Source: Flavobacterium gyeonganense (GTDB taxonomy: Bacteria; Bacteroidota; Bacteroidia; Flavobacteriales; Flavobacteriaceae). From it: 64,000 bases of DNA. Shown one piece after another: positions 63,836 through 64,000 of this stretch; position 1 is the stretch's first letter; the number at the start of each line of letters is the position of its first letter. Below the pieces are notes generated by a model, which saw nothing but the letters and a program-made list of their open reading frames with translations, had not been told where the DNA came from and searched no databases. The stretch covers positions 3,472,001 to 3,536,000 of the forward strand of contig NZ_CP121112.1 of assembly GCF_029625295.1 (NCBI RefSeq), in the 5' to 3' direction. The position numbers were made by a program, and so were the translations under genes.

Positions 63836-64000
63836 AATGATAGTTAAAATTAATGAGTGCTAAAATTAGAGATTGTTTGTCAAAAAATAAAAAACATCGT
63901 GTTAATTTTTTATAGTGAAGAAAATCGGCTTAAATTGCTGTGTAATAAATAAAATTAGGATTCTTTCAGATCTGTAAACTAAAACCTTTGCATCTTTGTA

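Overview
The window looks like a chromosome segment of a Flavobacterium-type Bacteroidetes. It is AT-rich, and several genes are preceded by the Bacteroidetes -7 promoter element TAnnTTTG. It carries lineage-typical genes: a DUF3276 PUR-alpha-like protein, leucine dehydrogenase, a long NusB, a MoxR/DUF58/DUF4350/DUF4129 cluster, and a T9SS sorting domain. Shine-Dalgarno sequences are weak or absent, and several genes appear to start with TTG or GTG. No rRNA, tRNA, CRISPR array, transposase or integrase was found.

Left part (about 1-30.8 kb) is mostly core metabolism. It holds a cut-off GH3 glucosidase, an ABC exporter, leucine dehydrogenase, nusB, yajC, pepT, a formylglycine-generating-enzyme homologue with both catalytic cysteines, pyrD, HMG-CoA lyase, guaB, an L,D-transpeptidase, a Nudix hydrolase, purA, a Fur-family regulator, a RelA/SpoT enzyme, a TrmH-type RNA methyltransferase and a secreted phosphodiesterase-like protein. 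Next comes the RDD / SpoIIM / DUF4129 / DUF4350 / MoxR / DUF58 cluster. Between a SatD-like HTH protein (paired with a DUF3307 membrane protein) and the divergent HMG-CoA lyase gene lies an array of six dyad sites, ATTAC-N8-GTAAT, repeated at exactly 28 bp.

Middle part (about 31.5-56.4 kb) is a surface-polysaccharide region with a polymorphic-toxin locus inside it. The left arm has a FemAB-like acyltransferase, a sugar aminotransferase and a Wzx-type flippase. The right arm has a HAD phosphatase, a UbiA-family phosphoribosyl-polyprenyl synthase homologue, a GT-C membrane glycosyltransferase, a methyltransferase, four soluble glycosyltransferases, an FdtA/QdtA-type ketoisomerase and a 2OG-Fe(II) oxygenase. 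Between them (35.0-46.5 kb) sit two paralogous secreted coiled-coil-ended proteins, a small secreted protein that combines one YD motif with a T9SS sorting domain, and a 2221-residue SpvB/VCBS/RHS protein ending in an HExxH module. A lipoprotein in the immunity position follows. After that comes a displaced second RHS C-terminus with a different HExxH module, and a second lipoprotein.

Right part (56.4-64 kb) has ftsE, a 1004-residue TPR protein, a PhzF-family enzyme flanked by two related palindromes, an outer-membrane beta-barrel protein and a DUF2911 protein.

Several genes between 29 and 46 kb and at 51.8 kb are broken by single-base indels in A/T runs (SpoIIM, aminotransferase twice, a GT2, and three genes of the RHS locus). 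These may be sequencing errors, slippage or decay, and raw reads would be needed to decide.
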